Origin: Rufibacter roseus
Lineage (GTDB): Bacteria; Bacteroidota; Bacteroidia; Cytophagales; Hymenobacteraceae
Direction of reading: 5' to 3'
Length of the DNA stretch: 42,037 nt
Assembly (NCBI RefSeq): GCF_001647285.1
Contig: NZ_LRML01000023.1
Location: forward strand, 1-42,037
Both the position numbers and the translations under genes were made by a program. Shown in pieces: positions 33,925 to 41,989 of this stretch (within the stretch, counting starts at the first letter, position 1; each line of letters starts with the position of its first letter). The notes beneath the pieces are model-generated. The model had not been told where the DNA came from. It searched no databases and saw nothing but the letters and a program-made list of their open reading frames with translations.

Positions 33925-33939
33925 ATTCGCTCTGCCAAT

Positions 33940-34686
33940 TTACTTGCAATACCGCTTTAAAAGATCATTGGCGGCCGTTATGCCTAATTCAGCAGCTTTC
34001 TCCCAGTCAGTGCAGGCGCCTTTTTTGTTTCTTTGATTGTATTTAAGCAAACCACGGTTGTAGTAGGCTTCCGCCATGTTGGCGTCTAGATTAAGAGCTT
34101 TGTCATAATCTTCCAAGGCAGGCTTGTATTTCTTCTGGCGTAGTAGCAGGTTGGCTCGGTTCAGATAGGCAACGCTGTAGTCGGGCTGTAGGGTAATGGC
34201 TTGGCTGAAGTCAGCAATGGCGCCTTTGGTGTCTCTCAGGCGCGCTCGGTTCAAGCCCCGGTTGTTGTAAGCTTTGGCGTACTCGGGCTGGTACTTTATG
34301 GCCAGATCATAATCAGCAATGGCTGGTTTGTATTGTTTGCGTTGCCATTTAATGTCTCCTCTGAATTTATATGATTCGGCATCAGAAGGCACCAGTTCTA
34401 TGGCTTGGCTGAAATCAGCAAAAGCTCCTTCGTAATCTTCCATCTCATATTTGGCCACCCCACGCAGGCGGTACAAGCTGCCGTCAGAGGGGCGTTTGGC
34501 AATGGCGGCGTCATATTCCCGGACTGCTCCGGGGTAATCATTCTTGCTGGCTCTTTCCAAGCCCTCGCGGTAATGGGTTTTGGCCGTATTACAGCCGCTA
34601 AATTGTACGAGCAAAAGCAGCAGTGCCAAAAATCTAACGGCAGTAAATGAAGAGGGAATATGTGTAAAGGAGTAGAGGAAACGCAT
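33940..34686 (-). CDS. TPR-repeat lipoprotein
   Basis: 248 residues. A signal peptide with lipobox QFSGC (Cys about 32) is followed by five to six tetratricopeptide repeats of the YNNRGLNRARLRDTKGAIADFSQAI type covering about 40-245. TPR proteins act as scaffolds; this one would be lipid-anchored in the envelope. Each repeat keeps the W/L-G-Y-A-F-A-P pattern with Y-x-x-R-G at its start. The partner is unknown. Single gene with palindromic element copy 12 after it. Confidence 0.88.
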   Translation of the reverse strand: MRFLYSFTHIPSSFTAVRFLALLLLLVQFSGCNTAKTHYREGLERASKNDYPGAVREYDAAIAKRPSDGSLYRLRGVAKYEMEDYEGAFADFSQAIELVPSDAESYKFRGDIKWQRKQYKPAIADYDLAIKYQPEYAKAYNNRGLNRARLRDTKGAIADFSQAITLQPDYSVAYLNRANLLLRQKKYKPALEDYDKALNLDANMAEAYYNRGLLKYNQRNKKGACTDWEKAAELGITAANDLLKRYCK

Positions 34687-34768
34687 TTTTAACTTCTAAA
34701 TGAATTGATGCTACATACTCCTTTTTGCTGAATATAGTTGTAGGTAAATATAGTGCTCCAAAAGAAAA

Positions 34769-34803
34769 AGGCCGGTAGCACTGCTTTTGCGTACTACCGG
34801 CCT
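34769..34803 (-). terminator. Terminator of the response regulator gene
   Basis: AGGCCGGTAG (34769-34778) pairs with CTACCGGCCT (34794-34803). On the minus strand the stem is followed by TTTTCTTTTGG. Confidence 0.85.
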
Positions 34804-34820
34804 CTAGTGAAATCTGGAGC

Positions 34821-35225
34821 TTAGGCTGCGAAATGTTCGTTTATGACAGCCGTTACTTTTTCTTCTGATAAAGGTTTGTTCAGGAACCCGGCCACCTCAG
34901 GATAATTCCTTAGCTGCGTCAAGTCTTTTTCATTTGTAGACGTGGTGAGCATGGTGATCACAGGCTTTAAATTCTGCAAGTCCTGGTTGCGGAGTTTGTC
35001 TAAAAATTCAAATCCGTTCATCATGGGCATATTAATGTCCAGGAAGATCAGAAGTGAATCGGTTTCGCCTGATTTTGACAGATTGTTGAGGTAACGTAAA
35101 CCAGCTTCTCCCGAAGGAGAAACTTCTACATGCTCTGCAACAGCCAGTCTTTTCAGCAGCCTAGAGTTCAAAAAGTTGTTGACATCATCATCGTCAACTA
35201 AAAGTATATGTGAGATAGAGGGCAT
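34821..35225 (-). CDS. Single-domain response regulator (CheY-like)
   Basis: I start at the internal ATG (MPSISHILLVDDDD, 134 residues); the longer frame adds 14 residues that would cover the promoter. It is a complete receiver: acidic pocket Asp11-Asp14, phospho-acceptor Asp63 in FLDINMPMMNG, Thr94/Thr95 and Lys117 in FLNKP. It has no output domain. Bacteroidota use many such proteins as partners of hybrid kinases. No kinase is nearby. A TATCTTTG box ends 6 nt before the ATG. Confidence 0.9.
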   Translation of the reverse strand: MPSISHILLVDDDDVNNFLNSRLLKRLAVAEHVEVSPSGEAGLRYLNNLSKSGETDSLLIFLDINMPMMNGFEFLDKLRNQDLQNLKPVITMLTTSTNEKDLTQLRNYPEVAGFLNKPLSEEKVTAVINEHFAA

Positions 35226-35231
35226 TGTGGT

Positions 35232-35239
35232 CAAAGATA
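35232..35239 (-). promoter_or_regulatory. TAnnTTTG -7 box directly before the response regulator
   Basis: TATCTTTG on the minus strand is followed by 6 nt and the ATG at 35225. This supports the shorter start, since the longer frame would be read across the promoter. Confidence 0.45.
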
Positions 35240-35361
35240 GGGAAATGTGATTCAGGATAAGAGGCAATTCAACCGAAGCAAGGGAAAATAATTTTAGACT
35301 TTCTGATATTTACTATTCTGTGAAATTACCTTTCTTTGATTCTTCTTATTCCTGTATTAGT

Positions 35362-35952
35362 ATGAAACAGAATTACACGCCACTTTTGTTCCTCTTATTT
35401 TTTTGTTTAACGGTAAATCTGTTGCTGGGATGTGTGCCCCAAGCACAAACAGTATCTACAGGTTCAAATGCGGCAACAGGGCAAGGAGGTAAAACAATTG
35501 TGTATTTGGTGCGGCACGCTGAGAAAAGTACTGAAAACCCGCAAGACCCTGCTTTATCGGCAGAGGGACAGAAGAGGGCAGATGATTTGCTGCAGAGATT
35601 AGTGAAAGAGCCGGTTCAGGCATTGTACGCCACAAAGTACAAACGAACCCAGCAAACACTACAGCCACTGGCGCAGGCAAAGTCACTGCCCGTGCAAATC
35701 TATGAGGCCAGCGATTTTGCAGGTTTGGCTCAAAGAATCAAAGACAATCACCAAGGCCAAACTGTGGTAGTGGCAGGTCATTCCAATACAGTGCTGCCTA
35801 TTTTGGAGGCTTTCGGAGTGAAAAAGCCCATTCAGCAAATAGAGGATCACCAGTATGATTTACTTTTCATAGCGACGCTGCAGGAAGGAGAGGTCATCGA
35901 CTTGGTCATGACTTCATTTGGTGCACCTAGTTCTAAAGCCACAAACAACTAA
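35362..35952 (+). CDS. Histidine phosphatase lipoprotein
   Basis: From ATG 35362 (MKQNYTPLLFLLFF, 196 residues) a lipoprotein signal ends at LLLGC (Cys24); the frame from 35320 would spoil the signal peptide. After a Ser/Gly/Gln linker the catalytic domain starts with VYLVRHAEKS (Arg51-His52) and has a second His in VVAGHSNTVLP. The RHAEK and short length resemble SixA/Ais-type phosphatases. An envelope location suggests a role on LPS or sugar phosphates, but this is inference. Divergent from the response regulator. Confidence 0.85.
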   Translation: MKQNYTPLLFLLFFCLTVNLLLGCVPQAQTVSTGSNAATGQGGKTIVYLVRHAEKSTENPQDPALSAEGQKRADDLLQRLVKEPVQALYATKYKRTQQTLQPLAQAKSLPVQIYEASDFAGLAQRIKDNHQGQTVVVAGHSNTVLPILEAFGVKKPIQQIEDHQYDLLFIATLQEGEVIDLVMTSFGAPSSKATNN

Positions 35953-36002
35953 TAGCTATAGTTTTCCGGCAGGTTGCAACATCAATTTTATTTTTAGCCC
36001 AG

Positions 36003-36044
36003 GCCGTTTTAGGCGTGTTTTCAAAAAATCACGCCTAAAACGGC
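36003..36044. repeat. Palindromic intergenic element, copy 13 (perfect arms)
   Basis: GCCGTTTTAGGCGTG (36003-36017) and CACGCCTAAAACGGC (36030-36044) pair perfectly over 15 bp. It lies 50 nt after the phosphatase stop. It is the cleanest copy and the best template for a search. Confidence 0.95.
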
Positions 36045-36193
36045 TTTAGCTTTTAAGTGAGGTGATACCCGTAGTTATTTCTAGCACTGAGAACATAGGT
36101 TACAAGGCATTGTGCCTAGTTTGAAAAAGCCTTAACTCTTTACAATCAGGCTCGTTTCAAGAGTTGATAGTCTGTTACATCAAATTGAATAGT

Positions 36194-37090
36194 ATGGCTG
36201 AAGAGATAAATACCCCAGAGCAGCAAGACCCTAAAGACCAATATAAGAAACCTCCGTTTCCGAAGCAGGAGCAGGAAGTACCAGGTTCAGATGCCGAACT
36301 GACTCCTAAAGCTGACCATGGAGAAGAAACCTACAAAGGTTCCGGTAAACTGTCCGGTCGTAAAGCAATTATTACCGGCGGAGACTCAGGCATTGGGCGG
36401 GCGGTGGCCATTGCGTTTGCACGCGAAGGAGCTGATGTACTCATTTCTTATCTTAACGAGGAAGAAGACGCCAAAGAAACAGCTAAATGGATAGAGCAGG
36501 CTGGCCAAAAAGCTGTACTAGTTCCGGGTGACATAAGTGACGAGAGCCATTGTAAGAAAATTGTGCAGCGGGCGGTTGAGGAGTTCGGTCAGATTGATGT
36601 ACTGGTGAACAATGCCGCTTTCCAGATGGCCAGAAAGTCGCTTCAGGAAATTCCGAGCGAGGAGTTTGACCGTACCTTCAAAACCAACATCTACGCCATG
36701 TTTTACCTGTGCAAAGCCGCGGAGCCGCACATGAAACCGGGCAGTACTATCATCAACACTACCTCAGTCAACGCTTATAAACCTTCGCCTTTGCTTCTAG
36801 CGTATGCCGCTACCAAAGGAGCTATCCAGAATTTTACAGCCAATCTGGCCCAGATAGTAGCGGAGAAAGGTATACGTGTGAACTGCGTGGCTCCCGGCCC
36901 TATCTGGACGCCGCTAATCCCGGCTACCATTCCGCCAGAAGAAATAGAGTCCTTCGGAAAAGACGTACCCCTGAAGCGCCCAGGCCAGCCTGCCGAATTA
37001 GCTGCCGCTTATGTACTGCTCGCCTCCCAAGACTCCAGCTACATGACCGGCTCCACTATACAAGTTACCGGCGGAACACCTACGATTTAG
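36194..37090 (+). CDS. SDR family oxidoreductase, general-stress type (YghA/YdaD-like)
   Basis: 298 residues from ATG 36194 (MAEEINTPEQQD); the upstream frame adds ten residues with no homology pattern. It has a long hydrophilic N-terminal extension (about 1-50, rich in P, K, E, Q), typical of the GSP39/YghA subgroup, then the SDR core: TGGDSGIGRA (61-70), NNAA (139-142), Ser191, and Tyr204/Lys208 (YAATK). Members are induced by salt or ethanol stress in Bacillus. The physiological substrate is unknown. A decayed heptamer repeat follows the stop. Confidence 0.85.
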   Translation: MAEEINTPEQQDPKDQYKKPPFPKQEQEVPGSDAELTPKADHGEETYKGSGKLSGRKAIITGGDSGIGRAVAIAFAREGADVLISYLNEEEDAKETAKWIEQAGQKAVLVPGDISDESHCKKIVQRAVEEFGQIDVLVNNAAFQMARKSLQEIPSEEFDRTFKTNIYAMFYLCKAAEPHMKPGSTIINTTSVNAYKPSPLLLAYAATKGAIQNFTANLAQIVAEKGIRVNCVAPGPIWTPLIPATIPPEEIESFGKDVPLKRPGQPAELAAAYVLLASQDSSYMTGSTIQVTGGTPTI

Positions 37091-37093
37091 TTC

Positions 37094-37107
37094 TGAGTCG
37101 CGAGTCT
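37094..37107 (+). repeat. Heptanucleotide repeat remnant after the SDR gene (TCTTGAG class)
   Basis: TGAGTCG and CGAGTCT, each one change from TGAGTCT, a rotation of the TCTTGAG unit at 16584, begin 3 nt after the TAG stop. Confidence 0.55.
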
Positions 37108-37327
37108 CAAAAATTAAAACTAGTACCGTACCCTCCTTAGCCTAACCTGCGGGAGCGGGCAACGCAGTGCCAAGGGCACGCAGGCGCTTAGCGGGAGCAC
37201 GAGATACAGGTTCAAGTTAGCAGTAGCCACTTCCGCTATGGAACAGTACAAGCTGGCCAGGTGGTAAATTAACTGAAGCCCATACTGTTTGAGCGGCAGC
37301 GAGTTTAAGGGCTTCTTGATTCTTTTG

Positions 37328-37357
37328 GTTACTTTTCTCATTAAGGAGAAAAGTGAC
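37328..37357. repeat. Dispersed inverted repeat
   Basis: GTTACTTTTCT (37328-37338) pairs with AGAAAAGTGAC (37347-37357) with one G-T pair. Similar GGTTACTTTT...AAAAGTAAC elements are common in intergenic DNA of many bacteria. Confidence 0.6.
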
Positions 37358-37510
37358 AAACCTAAGCAGGGAGAGAGGCAGACTGGAATAAGGCAGAAGC
37401 AGTGGTGGGAGCAAAAGCAATATAGGTTTTTGGTGAGAACACGCAACAACGGCGGAGGGTAAAGCGGTGGTGGGAGTAAAATATCTGGTAGAATACTGCA
37501 TCTTCGTTAG

Positions 37511-37533
37511 ATCCTTCGGCTAGCGCTCAGGAT
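37511..37533. repeat. Dispersed ATCCTTCGG...CTCAGGAT element
   Basis: ATCCT and AGGAT flank a GGCTAGCGCT core. The form is like repeats often seen between genes in Bacteroidota. Function unknown. Confidence 0.45.
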
Positions 37534-37582
37534 GACCGTAAAAGAGAGGGATCTGGAACAAGTGGATCTACTGGTGTAAACA

Positions 37583-37608
37583 ACCCCCTTGCCCTATTCA
37601 AAAGGGGA
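37583..37608. repeat. Dispersed CCCCCTT...AAAAGGGG element
   Basis: CCCCCTT (37584-37590) and AAAAGGGG (37599-37606) form an imperfect inverted repeat. It is of the same general type as the C-rich stretch at 29571. Confidence 0.5.
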
Positions 37609-37665
37609 GTTTCTGCAGAGGAAAGTAGAAGAGCGATGATAGTTATAAGTTGAAATTAAAATTCA

Positions 37666-37713
37666 GAAGGTGTTTTAGGTCTGGTTTATCAAAAACAGAC
37701 CAAAAACGCCTTC
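37666..37713. repeat. Palindromic intergenic element, copy 14
   Basis: Outer GAAGG/CCTTC, then GTTTTAGGTCTG and CAGACCAAAAAC. The core GGTCTG/CAGACC differs from other copies on both arms together. It is the only copy far (575 nt) from an upstream stop codon; it ends 12 nt before the lpdA -33 box. Confidence 0.92.
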
Positions 37714-37725
37714 TCTTGTATAAAC

Positions 37726-37756
37726 TTGGCAAAAGCCCTTTTATGATGTAGCTTTG
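37726..37756 (+). promoter_or_regulatory. Promoter of lpdA
   Basis: TTG (37726-37728), 20-nt spacer, TAGCTTTG (37749-37756). This is a full match to the Bacteroidota consensus TTG-N19/20-TAnnTTTG. The start of transcription would be near 37762, giving a leader of about 20 nt. Confidence 0.75.
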
Positions 37757-37782
37757 CCAACGTAAACCTTACATCCAGACAC

Positions 37783-39177
37783 ATGGCATCACAATACGAT
37801 TTGATAGTGGTGGGCAGCGGCCCGGGCGGGTATGTAGCCGCCATCCGCGCATCGCAGTTAGGTATGAAAGTAGGCGTGGTAGAGAAAGCTGAACTTGGCG
37901 GAATCTGCTTGAACTGGGGTTGTATCCCAACCAAAGCCTTACTGAAAAGCGCTCAGGTTTTTGAATATATCAAGCACGCCAAAGACTACGGAATTAACGT
38001 GGCCGAGGCTTCTGCCGACTTTGGGGCGGTGGTGAACCGCAGCCGCGGCGTGGCTCAGGGCATGAGCAAGGGAATTCAGTTCCTGTTCCGCAAAAATAAG
38101 ATTGACCATATCTCTGGTTACGGCAAACTGAAAGGCAAAGGCAAGTTAGAGGTAACTTCTGAAGACGGCAAAGCTCAGACCATTGAGGCAAAACACATTA
38201 TTCTGGCCACAGGTGCCCGCTCACGCGAGCTGCCTAACCTGCCTATTGACGGCAAGAAAATCATTGGCTACCGCCAGGCCATGGTGTTAGAAAACCAACC
38301 TAAGAAAATGGTGGTGGTAGGTTCTGGCGCCATTGGCGTAGAATTCGCCTATTTCTACAATGCCATGGGTACTGAGGTAACCATTGTAGAGTTCCTGCCC
38401 AACATTGTGCCGGTAGAGGACGAGGAAGTGTCTAAGCAGCTGGAGAAATCTTTCAAGAAGTCAGGTATTAATGTGATGACTTCTTCTGAGGTGAAGAGCG
38501 TAGACACCAGCGGCAACGGTTGTAAAGTGACTGTTAATACCGCCAAAGGCGAAGAAGTGATTGAAGCCGATGTAGTGCTCTCTGCTGTGGGTATTCAGAC
38601 AAACCTGGAGAACCTTGGTCTGGAAGAACTAGGCGTGAAAGTAGAGCGTGGCCGCGTAGAGACTGATGATTTCTACCGTACCAATGTAGAAGGCCTGTAC
38701 GCTATCGGTGACATTGTAAAAGGCCCTGCCTTGGCACACGTTGCCTCAGCCGAAGGTATTATCTGCGTGGAGGCCATTGCCGGTCATCACCCAGAGCCGC
38801 TAGACTACAAAAATATACCAGGCTGTACTTATTGCTCTCCAGAAATCGCCTCTGTGGGGTATACTGAGAAAGAGTGTAAAGAATTGGGCCGCGAGATTAA
38901 AGTGGGTAAGTTCCCATTCTCTGCCTCAGGTAAAGCCAGCGCCGGTGGCGTGAAAGACGGTTTCGTGAAAGTAATCTTTGATGCCAAGTACGGTGAGTTC
39001 CTAGGAGCCCACATGATTGGTGCCAACGTAACCGAAATGATTGCCGAGGTAGTAGTAGCCCGTAAGCTGGAAACTACTGGCCACGAAATAATCAAAGCTG
39101 TGCACCCGCACCCAACCATGTCTGAAGCAGTGATGGAAGCCGCCGCAGCCGCTTATGGTGAAGTGATTCACTTATAA
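37783..39177 (+). CDS. lpdA: Dihydrolipoyl dehydrogenase
   Basis: 464 residues. FAD-binding GSGPGGYVAA at 11-20, the redox disulfide GGICLNWGC (Cys42, Cys47), NAD-binding VVVGSGAIGVEF, and the C-terminal catalytic pair HPHPTMSE (His443, Glu448). This is the E3 subunit that reoxidises dihydrolipoamide in pyruvate and 2-oxoglutarate dehydrogenases and the glycine cleavage system. It is not next to E1/E2 genes, as often in this phylum. It has the clearest promoter and terminator in the window, which fits a strongly expressed single gene. Confidence 0.97.
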   Translation: MASQYDLIVVGSGPGGYVAAIRASQLGMKVGVVEKAELGGICLNWGCIPTKALLKSAQVFEYIKHAKDYGINVAEASADFGAVVNRSRGVAQGMSKGIQFLFRKNKIDHISGYGKLKGKGKLEVTSEDGKAQTIEAKHIILATGARSRELPNLPIDGKKIIGYRQAMVLENQPKKMVVVGSGAIGVEFAYFYNAMGTEVTIVEFLPNIVPVEDEEVSKQLEKSFKKSGINVMTSSEVKSVDTSGNGCKVTVNTAKGEEVIEADVVLSAVGIQTNLENLGLEELGVKVERGRVETDDFYRTNVEGLYAIGDIVKGPALAHVASAEGIICVEAIAGHHPEPLDYKNIPGCTYCSPEIASVGYTEKECKELGREIKVGKFPFSASGKASAGGVKDGFVKVIFDAKYGEFLGAHMIGANVTEMIAEVVVARKLETTGHEIIKAVHPHPTMSEAVMEAAAAAYGEVIHL

Positions 39178-39198
39178 GTAACAGCTTATTTATATTGT

Positions 39199-39226
39199 AA
39201 AGGCCCGGCATTGTCCGGGCCTTTCT
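39199..39226 (+). terminator. Terminator of lpdA
   Basis: AAAGGCCCGG (39199-39208) pairs with CCGGGCCTTT (39215-39224). The following CTGTTTTT comes from palindromic element copy 15. Confidence 0.9.
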
Positions 39227-39261
39227 GTTTTTGGCCCGTTTTAAAAAAATAGGCCAAAAAC
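39227..39261. repeat. Palindromic intergenic element, copy 15
   Basis: GTTTTTGGCCCGTTTT and AAAATAGGCCAAAAAC. It begins 2 nt after the lpdA terminator stem, so its left arm doubles as the T-run. Confidence 0.9.
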
Positions 39262-39493
39262 ACTTCACCTATCAAATAGGTTAGTTTCATGGGTGTAAGC
39301 AGTAGGTTGAATGAGGGTATTCAAATCTTAAACAGGCTGCTCTTTTTAAACCTTTTTACATTCCATCTGTCCAACCTTACATTCTTGTTTCTGGCACGTC
39401 AGCTCGATAACAAGCAGAAGATTACTTTTTAGTACCAAAGCTTTTCAAATCCGTTATAAGTAAGTCGGAGCTTTTAAATTTTGAGTAGATATC

Positions 39494-41989
39494 TTGATGA
39501 AACTTTTTTTCCCCACACTTTACTTTTCCATCTTCCTTTTCTTTTGCAACAGTTTTGCCTTTGCCCAAAACAGAGTACAAGGCAAAGTATCAGGTAGATT
39601 ACTGGATGCTACCACCAAAGCCCCTTTGGGTTATGCCACGGCTGTCTTACTTACGGGTCCAGATTCTACCATTGTGGCCAGTGCCATGGTAGACGGTGAC
39701 GGTTCTTTTGTACTTCAGCCGGTAGGTGAAGGGCGGTACACTCTCAGGCTGTCATTAGTTGGTTTCGCCTCTAAATTAATGCCTAATGTTAGGGTGAGCG
39801 CGGCAGTGCCGAATGTAAATCTTGGGTCGGTGACCATGGGAGCCGCCAGCACACAACTAAAAGCAGTAGAAATTGTAGGTGAGCGGGCACAGATTGAATA
39901 TGGGTTGGATAGACGGGTATACAATGTGGGGCAGGATCTTTCCAGCGTGGGCGGTACCGCTGTAGATGTGATGCAGAACGTACCATCCGTTACCGTAGAC
40001 CAGGAGGGTGGCGTGAGCATGCGCGGAACATCCAACATTACCATTCTTATTGACGGGAAACCCTCTGCCTTGACTAGCATGGGGCTGGAGCAGATACCTG
40101 CCAGTACCATTGAGCGTATAGAAGTCATCACCAATCCATCTTCCAAGTATGACCCAAGCGGAACAGGTGGGGTGTTGAACATCATCCTGAAAAAAGAGAA
40201 GCAACAGGGTCTGAATGGAGTAGTGTCGGCTAACGCCGGTATGGGCGGCCGTTACAATGCCTCAGCTAATCTTAACTACCGTATTGGGCGGCTGAACCTA
40301 TTTGGCAACTATGACTTCCGGCACGACTTCCGTCAAGGTGAAGGAAGCAGTTTCAGAACCATATTCCGGGAAAGCGGCAATATTTATCAAGAGCAGCAGT
40401 CAGTGAGTAAGCGGACATTCGGGAATCAGAACTTTCGGTTTGGGGCAGACTATCAACTTTCAGAAACGCAGAGCCTGACAGGTTCAGTTTTGTACCGGCT
40501 GGGCTACCGTGAGGGCGAGGGGAATACCTTCTACCGATTTTTGAACACAGACCGAAGCTTAGACAGCACCTCCACCCGTACCTCCACAGGTTTTGAAGAC
40601 CGCAACCTATGGGAGTATGCTTTGAACTACCGCAAAACTTTCGCCCGTCAAGGTCAGGAGTTAACCGCAGATGTGGTTTACAACGAAGAGCGAGAACCGG
40701 GCGAGGACGTGTTTGAACAATATTTCTTTAATTCAGAGGGAGGGCCAAGCACCACTATGCTGCCACTTCTGCAGCGAAACAACGCACTGGAGCAAGAGCG
40801 GGAGTTCTCTATTCAGGCAGATTACGTGCACCCGTTCAGTGAGAAAGGCAAATGGGAAGCTGGGTACCGCACCACCTTTGAACGCGAAGACGCTGACATT
40901 TCAGCTACCGACTTCAATCATGCCACCGGTGTTTTTGAAAATAACATTGGCCGCACGAACCACTTTATATATGATGAATGGGTGCACGCGGTGTACGGAA
41001 ATTACGGAAATGCCTTCAAAAGCTTCAGTTACCAGATAGGTGCCCGCGTAGAGCAGACTGAGATCATCGCCGACCAGCGTACGCAAAAACTAAGAAATAG
41101 AAACAGTTATTTAAACGTGTTCCCTAGCCTGTTTCTGACCCATGAGTTCTCTGAGGAGCAAAAACTGCAGTTCAGCTATAGCCGCCGTATTGACCGCCCT
41201 GGCTCTCGGCAGTTGAACCCGTTCCGTGATATTTCGGATGTATACAACATCCGGCAGGGAAACCCGAACCTGAGTCCGGAGTTCATTGATTCTTATGAGC
41301 TGAATTACCTACGCTTCTGGGACCACACCACCGCCACAGCCAGCGTGTTCTACCGCCAAATGTCTGATGTGGTGCAGTCTATTCAGCAATTGTTAGAAGG
41401 CGAAGGAGAGGAGCAGGTAACCTTTACTACCTACCAAAACTTAGCCCGCGGAGAGTCTTACGGATTAGAACTAACGACCGGTGCCACACTGACACCTTGG
41501 TGGAAAATAAACGCCAACGCCTCGGCTTTCAAGTACACCATCTATGGCGGTGAGGCAGGTTTAGGAAACAACAGCCGTTTTAGCTGGACCAGCCGCCTCA
41601 ACTCAAACTTCAACCTGCCCTATAAAACCGATGTGCAGCTTTCCATGAACTATCGGTCGCCGGTGGTAACGGTGCAGGGCGAGCGTTCTGCCTTTTACAT
41701 GGCCAGTTTAAGCGCCCGTAAAGAAGTTTTGAAAGGCAAGGGCAATATTATTCTGCGCGTGCAAGATTTGTTTAACACCATGCGTTGGGACTCTTACACC
41801 TTTGGCGGCTCCCCAGAAAACAGAACATTTGAACAAACCAGCCGCTACAAACCGCAAAGCCGTATAGTATTTGTTGGTTTCAGTTACAGGTTCGGCAATA
41901 ACAATAAAGCTGAACGTCGGGAACAGAACAGAGAAGGGGGAAGTGACGCCGGTATACCTGACCGCGAAGTAGGCGGCGGAGAGAATTAA
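39494..41989 (+). CDS. TonB-dependent-receptor-like outer-membrane barrel (OMP_b-brl_3 type)
   Basis: 831 residues. Signal peptide about 1-25 (NSFAFAQ), a carboxypeptidase-regulatory-like domain (about 27-115, GKVSGRLLDATTKAPLGYATAVLL), a plug domain (about 120-235, with VDVMQNVPSVTVDQEGGVSMRGTSNITILIDGKP and GTGGVLNIILKKE), and a large barrel ending near residue 800 with VFVGFSYRFGN. A 30-residue polar tail (NKAERREQNREGG, acidic end) follows the last strand. These proteins are probable receptors or outer-membrane assembly proteins; the ligand is not evident and there is no SusD-like partner in view. The stop codon is embedded in a heptamer array. Confidence 0.88.
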   Translation: MMKLFFPTLYFSIFLFFCNSFAFAQNRVQGKVSGRLLDATTKAPLGYATAVLLTGPDSTIVASAMVDGDGSFVLQPVGEGRYTLRLSLVGFASKLMPNVRVSAAVPNVNLGSVTMGAASTQLKAVEIVGERAQIEYGLDRRVYNVGQDLSSVGGTAVDVMQNVPSVTVDQEGGVSMRGTSNITILIDGKPSALTSMGLEQIPASTIERIEVITNPSSKYDPSGTGGVLNIILKKEKQQGLNGVVSANAGMGGRYNASANLNYRIGRLNLFGNYDFRHDFRQGEGSSFRTIFRESGNIYQEQQSVSKRTFGNQNFRFGADYQLSETQSLTGSVLYRLGYREGEGNTFYRFLNTDRSLDSTSTRTSTGFEDRNLWEYALNYRKTFARQGQELTADVVYNEEREPGEDVFEQYFFNSEGGPSTTMLPLLQRNNALEQEREFSIQADYVHPFSEKGKWEAGYRTTFEREDADISATDFNHATGVFENNIGRTNHFIYDEWVHAVYGNYGNAFKSFSYQIGARVEQTEIIADQRTQKLRNRNSYLNVFPSLFLTHEFSEEQKLQFSYSRRIDRPGSRQLNPFRDISDVYNIRQGNPNLSPEFIDSYELNYLRFWDHTTATASVFYRQMSDVVQSIQQLLEGEGEEQVTFTTYQNLARGESYGLELTTGATLTPWWKINANASAFKYTIYGGEAGLGNNSRFSWTSRLNSNFNLPYKTDVQLSMNYRSPVVTVQGERSAFYMASLSARKEVLKGKGNIILRVQDLFNTMRWDSYTFGGSPENRTFEQTSRYKPQSRIVFVGFSYRFGNNNKAERREQNREGGSDAGIPDREVGGGEN

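Larger units (their letters stand above)
37091..37782. other. Repeat-rich intergenic island of about 690 bp
   Basis: No gene is supported; the short frames here are low-complexity or encoded by repeats. In order: decayed heptamers (37094-37107), a GC-rich stretch with a REP-like half (near 37227), an inverted repeat (37328-37357), an ATCCT...AGGAT dyad (37511-37533), a CCCCCTT...AAGGGG dyad (37584-37606), palindromic element copy 14 and the lpdA promoter. Confidence 0.75.
39178..39493. other. Intergenic region of about 315 bp
   Basis: It holds the lpdA terminator and palindromic element copy 15. The remaining 230 bp before the receptor gene show no further structure; an AAATTTTG box at 39476-39483 is one mismatch from a -7 box but lacks a partner. 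Confidence 0.6.

Noticed and set aside
37217..37501. Minus-strand frame of 94 codons in the SDR-lpdA gap
   Set aside because: Low-complexity leucine/serine-rich sequence overlapping several dispersed inverted repeats, with no domain pattern. It is best explained as repeat DNA read by chance.
37091..37782. tRNA or other structured RNA gene in the large gap
   Set aside because: No cloverleaf with a TTC-arm consensus or other recognisable RNA fold was found by eye.
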